From Aquipseudomonas guryensis (lineage in GTDB: Bacteria; Pseudomonadota; Gammaproteobacteria; Pseudomonadales; Pseudomonadaceae), in assembly GCF_014164785.1 (NCBI RefSeq), contig NZ_JACJFN010000001.1:1116001-1180000 (forward strand): a stretch of DNA of 64,000 bases. Reading direction: 5' to 3'. The notes under the pieces were generated by a model. That model made no database searches. It saw only the letters and a program-made list of their open reading frames with translations, and had not been told where the DNA came from. A program made the position numbers and the translations under genes. Within the stretch, counting starts at the first letter, position 1. Each line of letters opens with the position of its first letter. This document shows, in pieces, positions 35,423-44,392 of this stretch.

Positions 35423-35548
35423 GAATGGCATCAGCCCTTCGATGCTCCTATGTGTGTTTAGTGTTGGCAGATCTCTGAACCCCGCCCTAGCGGTTCAGAA
35501 TTGAGCCCCGGTCTTCTCCCTCCCCATACGAAGCCCGGGGCTTTTTTT
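35423..35548 (+). ncRNA. ersA: ErsA small regulatory RNA
   Basis: About 126 nt between polA and engB, the ErsA locus of Pseudomonas (positional analogue of E. coli Spot 42). It starts about 7 bp after an AlgU-type promoter. Visible structure: hairpin GCATC...GATGC (35428-35445), hairpin TCTGAACC...GGTTCAGA (35473-35499), then an unpaired TCTTCTCCCTCCCC region (35512-35525) and a terminator stem AGCCCCGG / CCGGGGCT with seven Ts. The C-rich region is the known type of seed pairing with Shine-Dalgarno sequences. In P. aeruginosa ErsA represses algC and affects amrZ and oprD. The exact 5' end is predicted, not measured. Confidence 0.87.
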
Positions 35549-35587
35549 GTTCACGATTTGCTGCGTGCAGCCGTAGCAAGCCGGCAC

Positions 35588-36238
35588 TTACTCAGCCGGT
35601 TCCTGATCGTCATCGGCCTCCTCGAGCAGCCCCATCCAGCCAGCCAGCACGGCCTGCGCTTCCTCGACGCCCTGGCGCTTGGGTGCCGAGAACAGCTGGA
35701 TGCTGGCGTCTGTGCCCCAGCCCTTGTGGATATCCTGACGCACCTTGAGCAGAGCGTTCTTGGCTGCGCCGAAGGTCAGCTTGTCGGCCTTGGTCAGCAG
35801 GATGTGCAGCGGCATATGGCTGGCCTGGGACCAGTCGAGCATCATGCGGTCGAACTCGGTCAGCGGATGGCGGATATCCATCATCAGGATCAGCCCGACC
35901 AGGCTCTCGCGGCTGCTCAGGTAGGCTTCCAGGTGGCGCTGCCAGTGCTGTTTCAGCGGAATTGGCACCTTGGCATAGCCATAACCGGGCAGGTCGACCA
36001 GGCGGCGTTCTTCGTCCAGGGTGAAGAAGTTGAGCAGCTGGGTGCGGCCCGGTGTCTTCGAGGTGCGGGCCAGGTTGGCATGGGTCAGGGTGTTCAGCGC
36101 ACTCGACTTGCCGGCGTTGGAGCGCCCGGCAAAGGCCACTTCATAGCCTTCGTCTGGCGGGCACTGGTCGACCTTGGCCGCACTGATCATGAACGTAGCC
36201 TGCTGGCACAGACCGATGATGGGATTCTTGGGTTGCAT
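35588..36238 (-). CDS. engB: Ribosome biogenesis GTPase YihA/YsxC (EngB)
   Basis: 216 residues. G1 [14 protein letters not shown]2 around [12 protein letters not shown]3 [12 protein letters not shown]4 LLTKADKL, G5 around [16 protein letters not shown]-class GTPase needed for 50S ribosome assembly. The start at 36238 ([16 protein letters not shown]) matches known orthologues; an upstream ATG at 36280 would add a Pro-rich stretch. Convergent with the ErsA sRNA, whose terminator lies 40 bp from its stop codon. Confidence 0.95.
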   Translation of the reverse strand: MQPKNPIIGLCQQATFMISAAKVDQCPPDEGYEVAFAGRSNAGKSSALNTLTHANLARTSKTPGRTQLLNFFTLDEERRLVDLPGYGYAKVPIPLKQHWQRHLEAYLSSRESLVGLILMMDIRHPLTEFDRMMLDWSQASHMPLHILLTKADKLTFGAAKNALLKVRQDIHKGWGTDASIQLFSAPKRQGVEEAQAVLAGWMGLLEEADDDQEPAE

Positions 36239-36292
36239 GGGAGGTTCCGGTTGGGGCGGGCGCCGCGTGAGGCGCGGCATGGTGTCGCTTCC

Positions 36293-36316
36293 GTTTCAGC
36301 GACGCCAGTATATAAT
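36293..36316 (+). promoter_or_regulatory. Predicted promoter of the cytochrome c5/c4 genes
   Basis: A perfect TATAAT (36311-36316) within GTATATAATG; the -35 (TTTCAG, 36294-36299) is weak with a 11-17 bp spacing uncertainty. The leader holds a dyad TTGTTCCGGGAACGAACAA (36350-36368) of unknown role before the ribosome site. Confidence 0.5.
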
Positions 36317-36420
36317 GCCGCAGATTTTGTGTGCGCTTTGTCCCGTCCGTTGTTCCGGGAACGAACAAATCAGCTGCGCGATAGAACGCAGATCGTTCCC
36401 CGCCCTGATGAGGTTGGCCC

Positions 36421-36714
36421 ATGAAAAAAGTATTGATTGCAGCGGCTGCACTTTGTGCCCTGTCCGCTAATGTACAGGCTGCACAGGATGCCGAGGCGGT
36501 GTACGCCAAGGCTTGCGCGGCCTGCCACAATGGACAATTGCCGATGGCGCCCAAGCGTGGCGACAAGGCTGCCTGGGAGCCGCGTCTGGCCAAGGGCATG
36601 GACGCGCTGGTAACCAGCGTGACCAATGGTTTGAATGCCATGCCGCCGCGTGGTTTGTGCATGGACTGCACTGCAGAGGACTACCAGGCCGTCATCAAGG
36701 TGATGAGCGAGTAA
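36421..36714 (+). CDS. Cytochrome c5-like monohaem protein
   Basis: 97 residues. Signal peptide MKKVLIAAAALCALSANVQA, haem-binding CAACH near residue 32, Met ligand in AMPPRG, and a C-terminal CMDC pair forming the disulfide typical of cytochrome c5. Periplasmic electron carrier. 44 bp upstream of the cytochrome c4 gene and probably co-transcribed. Same location as PA5491 by memory. Confidence 0.93.
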   Translation: MKKVLIAAAALCALSANVQAAQDAEAVYAKACAACHNGQLPMAPKRGDKAAWEPRLAKGMDALVTSVTNGLNAMPPRGLCMDCTAEDYQAVIKVMSE

Positions 36715-36758
36715 TCCCGCAGAAACTCTTTTACCTCTAGCCGTTATTGGATTAGCTG

Positions 36759-37382
36759 ATGAACAAAGTACTCGTGACTCTGCTGTTGAGCCTTGGCCTC
36801 TCCTCCGCAGCATATGCTGCTGGTGGCGCCGCGATCGTTGGCGATGCCGAAGCTGGCAAGACGAAAACCGCCGTGTGTGGCGCGTGCCACGGGGCTGATG
36901 GCAACAGCGCCGCACCGAACTTCCCGAAACTGGCTGGCCAGGGTGAGAAATACCTGTTCAAGCAGTTGCAGGATGTGAAGTCCGGCAAGCGCCAGATCGT
37001 CGAAATGACCGGTTTGCTGACCAACCTGAGCGATCAGGACCTGGCTGACATCGCGGCCTACTACGCCAGCCAGAGCATGAGTGTTGGCGCAGCCGATCCG
37101 GCACTGGTTGCCCGTGGTGCCGAGCTGTTCCGCGGCGGCAAGCTGGAAGAAGGCATGCCAGCCTGCACCGGCTGTCACTCGCCAGACGGCGCGGGCAATG
37201 CGCTTGCCGGTTACCCCAAGCTGGGTGGCCAGCATGGTGCGTATGTGGCCAAGCAGCTGACCGACTTCCGCGAAGGCAACCGCACCAACGATGGCGACAC
37301 GCTGATCATGCGTGCCATCGCTGCCAAGCTGAGCAACAAGGATATCGCGGCCGTTTCCAGCTACATCCAGGGCCTGCACTAA
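36759..37382 (+). CDS. cc4: Dihaem cytochrome c4
   Basis: 207 residues. Signal peptide (MNKVLVTLLLSLGLSSAAYA) followed by two cytochrome c domains: CGACHGADGN (about residue 46) and CTGCHSPDGAGN (about residue 136), each with a distal Met. Family cytochrome c4, periplasmic carrier that can donate electrons to terminal oxidases such as the cbb3 type. A small palindrome begins immediately after the stop codon, followed by an intrinsic terminator. Confidence 0.95.
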   Translation: MNKVLVTLLLSLGLSSAAYAAGGAAIVGDAEAGKTKTAVCGACHGADGNSAAPNFPKLAGQGEKYLFKQLQDVKSGKRQIVEMTGLLTNLSDQDLADIAAYYASQSMSVGAADPALVARGAELFRGGKLEEGMPACTGCHSPDGAGNALAGYPKLGGQHGAYVAKQLTDFREGNRTNDGDTLIMRAIAAKLSNKDIAAVSSYIQGLH

Positions 37383-37418
37383 GAACCGGCCTACGATCAA
37401 CAGATCGTAAACAGGTTC
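37383..37418. repeat. Hairpin resembling the joined ends of the MITE-like element
   Basis: GAACCGGCCTACGATC-AACA-GATCGTAAACAGGTTC. The right arm read inward is GAACCTGTTTACGATCT, 15 of 17 identical to the terminal repeat GAGCCTGTTCACGATCT of the copy at 6245-6382. No internal core is present. It starts at the base after the cytochrome c4 stop codon. Confidence 0.6.
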
Positions 37419-37437
37419 CAAGACCTGAACTGGTGTT

Positions 37438-37468
37438 CGAAAAAGGGTGGCTTCGGCCGCCCTTTTTT
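37438..37468 (+). terminator. Intrinsic terminator after cytochrome c4 gene
   Basis: AAAAAGGGTGGC-TTCG-GCCGCCCTTTTTT: seven-pair GC stem with a UUCG tetraloop and six Ts. Confidence 0.93.
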
Positions 37469-37563
37469 ATGGGCGGCGCCGCTACAATGCCGGAACCCGC
37501 CCCCGGGCCGCCGGTCGAACCCAGGCCCGCCCCGAGCGGCATCCATTTGCCAAGGAGTCATGC

Positions 37564-38193
37564 ATGCGTAACCTGATTGTCAGTGCGGCCCTCGCCAGCC
37601 TCAGTCTGTTCAGCTTCGGTGTTCAAGCTGAGCCGATTACCGCGGGCCAGCACTATGTCCAGCTGCAGAAAGCGGTTCCGGTGTCCCAGCCGGGCAAGAT
37701 CGAAGTGGTGGAGCTGTTCTGGTATGGCTGCCCGCACTGCTATCAGCTGGAGCCGGCCCTGAACGCCTGGGCGGAAAAACTCCCCGCTGACGTCAACTTC
37801 ATCCGCGTACCGGCCCTGTTCGGGCGCACCTGGGATATCCATGGCCAGCTGTTCATCACCCTCGACCTGATGAAGGTCGAGCAGCGTGTGCACAAGGCCG
37901 TGTTCGATGCCATCCACAAGCAAGGCAAGGAACTGAAGGATCCGGAAGAAATGGCCGACTTCCTCGCCGAGCAGGGTGTCGATCGCGACTCTTTCCTCAA
38001 CACCTACAATTCCTTTGCTGTGAAGGGCCAGATGGCCAAGGCCAAGCAACTGGCCAAGGCCTATCAGATCACTGGCGTACCGGTGCTGATCGTCAACGGC
38101 AAATACCGTTTCGATGTGCGTTCCGCGGGTGGCGAAGAGCAGCTGCTGCAAGTCGCCGATTACCTCATCGACAAAGAGCGGGCCGCTCGCTGA
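37564..38193 (+). CDS. dsbA: Thiol:disulfide interchange protein DsbA
   Basis: 209 residues. Signal peptide MRNLIVSAALASLSLFSFGVQA, thioredoxin fold with inserted helical domain, active site ELFWYGCPHCYQLEP (Cys56-x-x-Cys59), cis-Pro loop GVPVLIVNG. Periplasmic oxidant forming disulfides in exported proteins. The start at 37564 has AAGGAG eight bases upstream. The gene follows two secreted cytochromes, but a terminator separates them. Confidence 0.96.
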   Translation: MRNLIVSAALASLSLFSFGVQAEPITAGQHYVQLQKAVPVSQPGKIEVVELFWYGCPHCYQLEPALNAWAEKLPADVNFIRVPALFGRTWDIHGQLFITLDLMKVEQRVHKAVFDAIHKQGKELKDPEEMADFLAEQGVDRDSFLNTYNSFAVKGQMAKAKQLAKAYQITGVPVLIVNGKYRFDVRSAGGEEQLLQVADYLIDKERAAR

Positions 38194-38203
38194 GTAAACC
38201 ATC

Positions 38204-39085
38204 ATGCTGCGCCGCTGGAGTTCCGGGCGTTCGATCGGTCTGCACCAACCGCAGGTTAACGGTCGTTGCCCGGACTCTGCCGGACCGCCTTGCAGCGGCT
38301 TGCTGCGCCTGCTCAGTTTCAATATCCAGGTCGGCAACAGCACCGAGCGTTACCACCACTACCTGACCCGTGGCTGGCAGCATCTGCTGCCGCACCCTGG
38401 GCGCGCTGGTAATCTGCAGAAGATCGGTGCCCTGCTCGCTGACTACGACCTGGTTGCCCTGCAGGAAGTCGATGGCGGCAGCCTGCGCTCGGGCTTCGTC
38501 AACCAGGTCGAGCACCTCGCCGAACTCGGCGCCTTCCCCTACTGGTACCAGCAGCTCAATCGCAACCTGGGTCGTCTGGCCCAGCACAGCAATGGCATGC
38601 TCAGCCGCTGGCAGCCGCAGCAACTGGAAGACCATCCCCTGCCCGGGCCACCGGGGCGCGGTGCCATCCTGCTGCGTTTTGGTGAGGGTGCCGAAGCCCT
38701 GGTGGTGGTGGTCATGCACCTGGCCCTGGGCGCGCGTACTCGCACCCGTCAGTTGGCCTATATCCGCGAGCTGATTGGTGGTTACCAACACCAGATCCTC
38801 ATGGGTGACATGAACACCCATGCTGCCGATCTGCTGCAGCACTCGCCGCTGCGTGACCTCGGCCTGCTTGCTCCGCAGATTGAGGCGACCTTCCCCAGCT
38901 GGCGGCCACAGCGCTGCCTCGATCATATTCTGCTCAGCCCCGGCCTGGCCGTGGAACGGGTGGCGGTGCTCAGCCAGCCGATTTCCGATCACCTGCCGGT
39001 GGCCATCGATATTCGCTTGCCGGCCGGGCTTACCGGTGCGCCGGCTACTACGCTGAAGACGCTTACCACTGGATCGCCCCCATGA
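38204..39085 (+). CDS. Endonuclease/exonuclease/phosphatase-family protein
   Basis: 293 residues. EEP fold: LSFNIQVGN (metal Asn), [10 protein letters not shown] (catalytic Glu), [17 protein letters not shown] (Asp-x-Asn), and the C-terminal LDHILLS / [10 protein letters not shown] with the catalytic His. No signal peptide. The family includes nucleases, phosphodiesterases and inositol-phosphatase-like enzymes; the substrate here cannot be told. Eleven bp after dsbA and overlapping the next gene by ATGA, so dsbA - EEP - diguanylate cyclase is probably one transcript. Confidence 0.9.
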   Translation: MLRRWSSGRSIGLHQPQVNGRCPDSAGPPCSGLLRLLSFNIQVGNSTERYHHYLTRGWQHLLPHPGRAGNLQKIGALLADYDLVALQEVDGGSLRSGFVNQVEHLAELGAFPYWYQQLNRNLGRLAQHSNGMLSRWQPQQLEDHPLPGPPGRGAILLRFGEGAEALVVVVMHLALGARTRTRQLAYIRELIGGYQHQILMGDMNTHAADLLQHSPLRDLGLLAPQIEATFPSWRPQRCLDHILLSPGLAVERVAVLSQPISDHLPVAIDIRLPAGLTGAPATTLKTLTTGSPP

Positions 39086-40971
39086 CCGATGATGCCCAGC
39101 GCTGGAAAGCCAAATACCTCGATAGCCTGGAACAACAGGAAAAGCTCGAGCGCCGCTGGGACGCCCGCCTCGATCTGTTGCGCCGTGGCCTGGTGCGTAG
39201 CTCGCTGGCTGCTGAAGGCTCGGACAAGGCGGTCGACCAGTGCATGCAGGAGCTGCGCGAGATCATCCGCGGCGAGCAGATGGATGCCGGCTTGTCCGCC
39301 CTGATCCCGCGTCTGGAAAAAGCCGTGCTCGACTCCGAGCAGCGGCGTCAGCAACGGGTTGAGCAGAACGTCGCCGGGATCACCGGGCTGACCCAGCAGT
39401 TGCTGGCCCTGGATCTGCCCCGTGAGGTGCGTCGGGCGCTCAAGCAATTCGCCAAGCGCATCGATGAGCGGGCCAGCCAGCCACGCGAGATGCCGGCCTT
39501 GCTGGCCGAGCTGAGCAGCCTGCAGCAGAAGGTGCTGGCGGTGCTGGGCAGCGATCAGGTCGCCCGGCCTGGCCTGTTGCAGCGCCTGTTCGGAGGGCGT
39601 GAGGAGGCGCCTGGCTCGGACAAGGCGGCGTCCGACAGTGAAGTGGCCGAGGCGCGCGACGAAGTCGTTCTGCCGCAGTCCCTGGCGGCGGACGAGGATG
39701 ATCAGCCCGCTGCTCCCGCTGCTCCCGCTGCTCCCGCTGCATCGGCGCAGCCAGCTAGTCAGCCTGTGCCGGCCGCTGCCGCGCTTGCTGCGGGCTCGGA
39801 GCCGATCGCCCCTGTGCTGGCTGTAACCCGGCCCACCCCCGCTTTAGACAGTTTGCCGCTGGATGCGCGGGTATTCAGTGGCGGCGATGATCCTGCCTAT
39901 GCCCTGCCCGAACCAGCCGAGCCCGGCTACAGCGCGGTGGCACCGCATGTTGCGCAGAGCCTGCTTGGCCTGCTCGATGAGCTGGAGCTGCCGCTGCGTC
40001 ACCAACCCCAGGGCGAAGAGCTACGCGCACGCATGCAGGGCGGCCTGAACTGGTACGAGCTGGTGCCGGTGCTGGATGATCTGGCCGTGCTGGTGCTTGC
40101 CGTCACCGACAGTGGCCAGCGCGAATTCGCCGGTTATCTCAAACAGCTCAATGAGCGCCTGGCGGCCTTTCTCGGCACCCTCAGCGAAGCTCATGAGGGC
40201 TACAGCGAGTCGCTTGAAAGCGCTCGCAGCTTCAATCAGGAGCTGCGTGAACAGGTCAGCGGCCTGCAAGCCAGCGTGCAGGAGGCGGCGGATCTGGAAA
40301 GCCTGAAGCAGGCCCTGGAAGCGCGCCTAGACGGTTTGCTCAATACGGTTTCCGAGCACCAGCGTCAGCGTGACGGTCATGAGGATGAGGTAGCCGAGCG
40401 CTTGCAGGCCCTGGCGCAGAAAGTCGCGGAGATGGAGCAGGAAGCACAGAGCTTCCGCGATCACCTCGAAGAGCAACGGCTCAAGGCCCTGATCGATCCA
40501 CTCACCGGGCTGGCCAACCGTGCCGGCTGGAGTGAGCGTCTGGAGCTGGAAGTGGCGCGCTGGCAGCGTTACGGCGGTGAGCTGCTGCTAGCGGTACTGG
40601 ACATCGACCACTTCAAACGGATCAACGATGGTTATGGCCACCTGGCCGGCGACAAGGTGCTGAAGATAGTCGCCGGCGAACTGAACAAGCGCCTGCGCAA
40701 GACCGATTTCATTGCTCGTTTCGGTGGCGAAGAGTTCGTCCTGCTGATCCCGGCTACTCCGCTGGAGGGCGGTGCGCAGCTATTGCAGACCCTGCTCTCG
40801 GCAATTGAGCACTGCCCGTTCCACTTCCGTGGCGAGCGGGTGACCATCACCCTGTCCGCCGGGCTGACCGCATTCGCCGTTGGTGAGAGCAGTGACGTGG
40901 TCTTCGAGCGCGCCGACCAGGCGCTGTATCGGGCCAAGCGCAGCGGGCGCAACCGTATCGAGCAGAGCTGA
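39082..40971 (+). CDS. dgcH: Diguanylate cyclase with GGDEF domain (DgcH-like)
   Basis: 629 residues, no membrane segment. The N-terminal 450 residues are helical with an acidic Pro/Ala-rich linker ([13 protein letters not shown] around 213-235) and a coiled coil ([41 protein letters not shown]) leading into the GGDEF domain. The active site is GGEEF (about 548) and the inhibitory I-site RKTD lies five residues before it, so it should make c-di-GMP with product feedback. Coupled to the EEP gene by ATGA. The position matches PA5487 (DgcH) by memory. Confidence 0.9.
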   Translation: MTDDAQRWKAKYLDSLEQQEKLERRWDARLDLLRRGLVRSSLAAEGSDKAVDQCMQELREIIRGEQMDAGLSALIPRLEKAVLDSEQRRQQRVEQNVAGITGLTQQLLALDLPREVRRALKQFAKRIDERASQPREMPALLAELSSLQQKVLAVLGSDQVARPGLLQRLFGGREEAPGSDKAASDSEVAEARDEVVLPQSLAADEDDQPAAPAAPAAPAASAQPASQPVPAAAALAAGSEPIAPVLAVTRPTPALDSLPLDARVFSGGDDPAYALPEPAEPGYSAVAPHVAQSLLGLLDELELPLRHQPQGEELRARMQGGLNWYELVPVLDDLAVLVLAVTDSGQREFAGYLKQLNERLAAFLGTLSEAHEGYSESLESARSFNQELREQVSGLQASVQEAADLESLKQALEARLDGLLNTVSEHQRQRDGHEDEVAERLQALAQKVAEMEQEAQSFRDHLEEQRLKALIDPLTGLANRAGWSERLELEVARWQRYGGELLLAVLDIDHFKRINDGYGHLAGDKVLKIVAGELNKRLRKTDFIARFGGEEFVLLIPATPLEGGAQLLQTLLSAIEHCPFHFRGERVTITLSAGLTAFAVGESSDVVFERADQALYRAKRSGRNRIEQS

Positions 40972-41104
40972 CGGGCAAGAACCTCTAGCCGGGCGTCCCA
41001 GAAGTTGGGGCACTGGTGCGCCTGGCGCCCCTAAGCACAGAGGCGTTCTAACTCATCCAATCAATGCCTGATTGGCCAGGGTTGGCAACGCTCGTGAACT
41101 GCCT

Positions 41105-42526
41105 CTAAGCCGCGTCAGGCATATAAGGCTTCCACTGCTCAGGGATCTGTTCCAGACGTGGGTAGCCCATGGCATCCAGCTGCAGATGCGACAGCAGGAA
41201 CGGGGTGTGGCGCAGGTGCTGCGGCACGCTGCGCAGCTCCGGCAGCCAGAGGCTGACATAGGCGGCATCTGGGTCGTACTGACGGGCCTGGCGCAGGGCG
41301 TTGAACATGCGCCCGTGGCGCGGGTCGCTGCCCACGCCGGCCAGGTAGGCCCAGTTACCCCAGTTGCTGGCCGGGTCGTAATCCAGCAGATGTTCTTCGA
41401 ACCAGGCCGCGCCGTGGCGCCAGTCCTGCTGCAGGTCATTGACCAGGTAGCTGGCCACCACCTGGCGGCCGCGATTGGACATGAAGCCGGTACTCAGCAG
41501 CTCACGCATGTTGGCATCCACCAGGGGCATGCCGGTGCGCCCCTGGCACCACAGGCTGAAACGCTGGTCGAGCTGCTGCGGTGCGCGCGCCGTGGCCTTC
41601 AGGCCACCAGCCTGGAACAGCGCGCTGCCATGGCGCACCAGGGTCCAGCGGAAGAAGTCGCGCCAGAGCATTTCCAGCCACAGCCAATGGGTCGAGTCGT
41701 TGCGTCCGAACTGCGATTCGTGGCGGCGCAGCTCGGCCACCACCCGCCGGGCGGACAGGCTGCCATTGGCCAGCCAGGGCGAGAACTTCGACGAGTACTC
41801 GCTGCCGATGAGCCCATTGCGGGTGTCCTTGTACTGACGTACGCCCTGACGTTGCCAGAGGTAGTCGCGCAGCCGTGCCTGGGCAGCGGGCTCGCCGCCG
41901 GAAAAGGGGAAGGCGCTGTTGGCCACGCTGAGCGGTTCACCCAGGCCCAGCTGCGACAGGCTGGGCAGTGGCGCGAAACTCAGTTCGGCATTTTCCGGCA
42001 GGGCCGGCAGACGTGCCGGTGCCGGGCGCGGCTGGAACACTGGCAGACGCTGTTCGACCAGCTCGCGGAACTGGCTGTAGACCTGCGGCAGTTCTTCCAG
42101 GCTGCAGGGCAACTCCTCACTGCGCAGCAGATGGTTGCCCGGCAGCACACGCAGCGGGACACAGCCGAGTGCCTGGCGCACCGCGTCGAGCTGGCGGCGT
42201 TCCTCGGGAGCGATTTCGTCGAGGGTCAGCACTTCCTGCAGGCTGAATTGCTCGACCAGTTGCGGAATCAGCTGCTCGGCGCGGCCATGCAGAACCAGAA
42301 GGCCGGAGCCGCGCTGGCGCAGTTCGCCGTTGAGGGCGGTGAGGCTTTCCAGGAGAAAGCGCGCACGGTGCACGCCCATACGCCTGCAGCCAAACGGCCC
42401 TGGCTGGAGCAGGGCCGGGTCGAGGATGAACAGCGGCAGCACGCGCTCGGCATCCATGGCGGCTTGAAGCGCCGGGTGGTCATCGAGGCGCAGATCCTGT
42501 TTGAACCAGAGCAGCTGGCGGTGCAT
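41105..42526 (-). CDS. DASH-family cryptochrome / photolyase-like flavoprotein
   Basis: 473 residues. N-terminal photolyase domain (MHRQLLWFKQDLRLDDHPAL) and C-terminal FAD domain: EYSSKFSPWLANGSLSARRV, then TGFMSNRGRQVVASYLVNDL and DYDPASNWGNWAYLAGVGSDPR, all typical of CRY-DASH. These bind FAD and often MTHF and repair cyclobutane dimers mainly in single-stranded DNA; some act as blue-light sensors. The start at 42526 is set by the conserved N-terminus and GAGGAT upstream. Divergent from marC with 238 bp between, in which I see no further gene. Confidence 0.93.
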   Translation of the reverse strand: MHRQLLWFKQDLRLDDHPALQAAMDAERVLPLFILDPALLQPGPFGCRRMGVHRARFLLESLTALNGELRQRGSGLLVLHGRAEQLIPQLVEQFSLQEVLTLDEIAPEERRQLDAVRQALGCVPLRVLPGNHLLRSEELPCSLEELPQVYSQFRELVEQRLPVFQPRPAPARLPALPENAELSFAPLPSLSQLGLGEPLSVANSAFPFSGGEPAAQARLRDYLWQRQGVRQYKDTRNGLIGSEYSSKFSPWLANGSLSARRVVAELRRHESQFGRNDSTHWLWLEMLWRDFFRWTLVRHGSALFQAGGLKATARAPQQLDQRFSLWCQGRTGMPLVDANMRELLSTGFMSNRGRQVVASYLVNDLQQDWRHGAAWFEEHLLDYDPASNWGNWAYLAGVGSDPRHGRMFNALRQARQYDPDAAYVSLWLPELRSVPQHLRHTPFLLSHLQLDAMGYPRLEQIPEQWKPYMPDAA

Positions 42527-42764
42527 GACGGATATCCTCGGGGAGGCATGTGAGTGACGATACGCTGCTGTAGACCGGGCGCTGCACCGTTTATCCCCGC
42601 CGGCGATCCCCATGTCCGATCATGGAGGTCATTTGTGACGTATTTGGCATTTTTGCCCCGGCAACGCCTTCGCCTGTCCTGTTTGCGCTGGTAGCGGACG
42701 CTTCGACGACAGACGCCCGGACGGCTGGCTTCTAGACTGTGCGCATCTGGACTTGGAGCTCGTC

Positions 42765-43358
42765 ATGGATATCTTCGGCATTGCCGTGCTGGTGTTTCTG
42801 GTTACCGATCCGTTCGGCAATATCGCCATCTTCCTGGCTGCGCTGAAGAACGTCGCGCCGGAGCGGCGCATGCGCGTGGCACTGCGTGAGCTGCTGCTGG
42901 CTCTGGTGCTGCTGATGGTGTTTCTCACCTTCGGCGACAAGATTCTCAGCGGCCTCGGTCTGTCGCGCGAAGCCACGGCGATTGCCGGCGGCATCATCTT
43001 GTTCGTGATTGCGATGCGCCTGATCTTCCCCCGGCCCGAAGGTGTGCTCGGTGATCTACCGGATGGTGAGCCACTGCTGGTGCCGCTGGCCACGCCCGCC
43101 GTGGCCGGCCCGTCCGCCCTGGCGGTGCTGATGACCCTGCGCAATACCCACGAAGGGGCGCTGTGGGAGCTGTACCTGGCGGTCGGCCTGGCCTGGTTCG
43201 GCACGGCCATGATTCTCCTGCAGGCGTCCTGGTTGCAGCGTTTTCTCGGCGCCCGCGGTCTCACCGCGGTAGAGCGCCTGACCGGCATGCTGCTGATCAT
43301 GCTCAGCGTCGACATGCTCCTGGACAACCTGCAAAGCGTGTTACACATCACCCCCTGA
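42765..43358 (+). CDS. MarC-family integral membrane protein
   Basis: 197 residues, six predicted helices: FLVTDPFGNIAIFLAAL at the start of the MarC fold, then AGGIILFVIAMRLIFP and VPLATPAVAGPSALAVLM. MarC proteins (UPF0056) are inner membrane proteins of unknown transport role; early links to multiple antibiotic resistance were withdrawn. GGAG lies six bases before the ATG. The MITE-like copy 3 begins at the last base of its TGA stop codon. Confidence 0.92.
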   Translation: MDIFGIAVLVFLVTDPFGNIAIFLAALKNVAPERRMRVALRELLLALVLLMVFLTFGDKILSGLGLSREATAIAGGIILFVIAMRLIFPRPEGVLGDLPDGEPLLVPLATPAVAGPSALAVLMTLRNTHEGALWELYLAVGLAWFGTAMILLQASWLQRFLGARGLTAVERLTGMLLIMLSVDMLLDNLQSVLHITP

Positions 43359-43477
43359 CGATCTGCTGCGCGTCGGCCATGCTGCGTTGGAAATGCCCTC
43401 GGGCTGCTCATTTACGGCTAGTAAACTCCGCGCCCTCGGGCCTTTCCGCCTTGCCTGGCTCTAGCTCGCGAGATCGT
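43358..43477. mobile_element. MITE-like palindromic element, copy 3 (opposite orientation)
   Basis: 120 bp bounded by ACGATCT and its inverted copy AGATCGT, the same spacing as between the ACGATCT motifs of copy 1 (6254-6373, also 120 bp). Read on the minus strand it has CTCGCGAGCTAGAGCCAGG, GGCCCGAGGGCGCGGAGTTT, ACTAGCCGTAAATGAGCAG and CATGGCCGACGCGCAG, nearly the same as copy 2. The core is self-complementary (CCCGAGGGC ... GCCCGAGGG). No coding capacity. Confidence 0.75.
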
Positions 43478-43536
43478 TTCTGCGATTGTTCTGCCAGGCG
43501 TTACACTGCGCTCCCTATCCACTGTGCACTGAAGCC

Positions 43537-44310
43537 ATGCGATTTGCCCTGCTTGCCCTCACCGCCCTGCTGCTGACCGCCTGCACCGGCGGCCAGGTAA
43601 TCGACGACAGTTTCAGCTCGCGTAGCCAGAGCAGCCGCGTGCAGTACATCGTGGTGCATTACACCTCCACCGACCTGGCCCATTCCCTGGCACTGCTGAC
43701 CCAGGGCGAGGTCAGCAGCCACTACCTGATCGGCGACAGCCCGGCCACCGTCTACCGTCTGGTCGACGAAAACCGGCGCGCCTGGCACGCCGGCGATAGT
43801 GCGTGGCAGGGGCGCACCTGGCTGAACGCCAGCACCATCGGTATCGAGCTGGTCAATCAGGGCTATGAGCAGGGGCCGAGCGGTGCTGTTTGGCAGCCCT
43901 ACAGCGAAGCGCAGATCGAAGCGCTGATCACCCTGCTCAAGGACCTGGTCAAACGCCATGAGCTACCCATCGACAGCATCATCGGCCACAGCGATATCGC
44001 GCCGCAGCGCAAGGTCGATCCGGGCCCGCTGTTCCCGTGGCAACGCCTGGCCGAGGCCGGCCTGATCCGCTGGCCGGATGCCGCCGCGGTGGCCACGCGC
44101 CGCGCCGTATTCGAACAGGCGCTGCCGGATGCCTTGTGGTTCCAGCAACAACTCGCGCACATCGGTTTCAGCTTGGCGTTCAGCGGCGAGTTCGACGAGC
44201 CGACGCGCAATGTGCTGGCAGCGTTCCAGATGAAGTATCGACCGGCGCGTTACGACGGCATGGCCGATGCCGAAACAGCGGCACTACTGGCAACGCTCAA
44301 CGCCGAATGA
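43537..44310 (+). CDS. ampDh2: N-acetylmuramoyl-L-alanine amidase, lipoprotein (AmpDh2-like)
   Basis: 257 residues. Lipobox LTAC with Cys16, amidase_2 catalytic domain with zinc ligands His41 (VVHYTS), a His in IIGHSDIAP and Asp in KVDPGPLFPW, and a C-terminal peptidoglycan-binding domain (LAFSGEFDEPTRNVLAAFQMKYRPARYDG). Cleaves the lactyl-amide bond of muropeptides; in P. aeruginosa AmpDh2 is outer-membrane-attached and contributes to cell-wall turnover and ampC control. The start at 43537 is chosen because it gives the lipoprotein signal; a longer frame from 43486 lacks one. Confidence 0.92.
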   Translation: MRFALLALTALLLTACTGGQVIDDSFSSRSQSSRVQYIVVHYTSTDLAHSLALLTQGEVSSHYLIGDSPATVYRLVDENRRAWHAGDSAWQGRTWLNASTIGIELVNQGYEQGPSGAVWQPYSEAQIEALITLLKDLVKRHELPIDSIIGHSDIAPQRKVDPGPLFPWQRLAEAGLIRWPDAAAVATRRAVFEQALPDALWFQQQLAHIGFSLAFSGEFDEPTRNVLAAFQMKYRPARYDGMADAETAALLATLNAE

Positions 44311-44392
44311 CGGCTGAGCGGTTTGCCCCTGTCCAAATAGAACCGGACGCGGCGCCGGGTTGGTAACCACTCAGCTGACCGTCAGCAGGCGT

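Noticed and set aside
41000..41104. GGGGCACTGGTGCGCCTGGCGCCCC dyad-like sequence between dgcH and the cryptochrome gene.
   Set aside because: Pairing is interrupted and there is no T-run; it could not be supported as a terminator.
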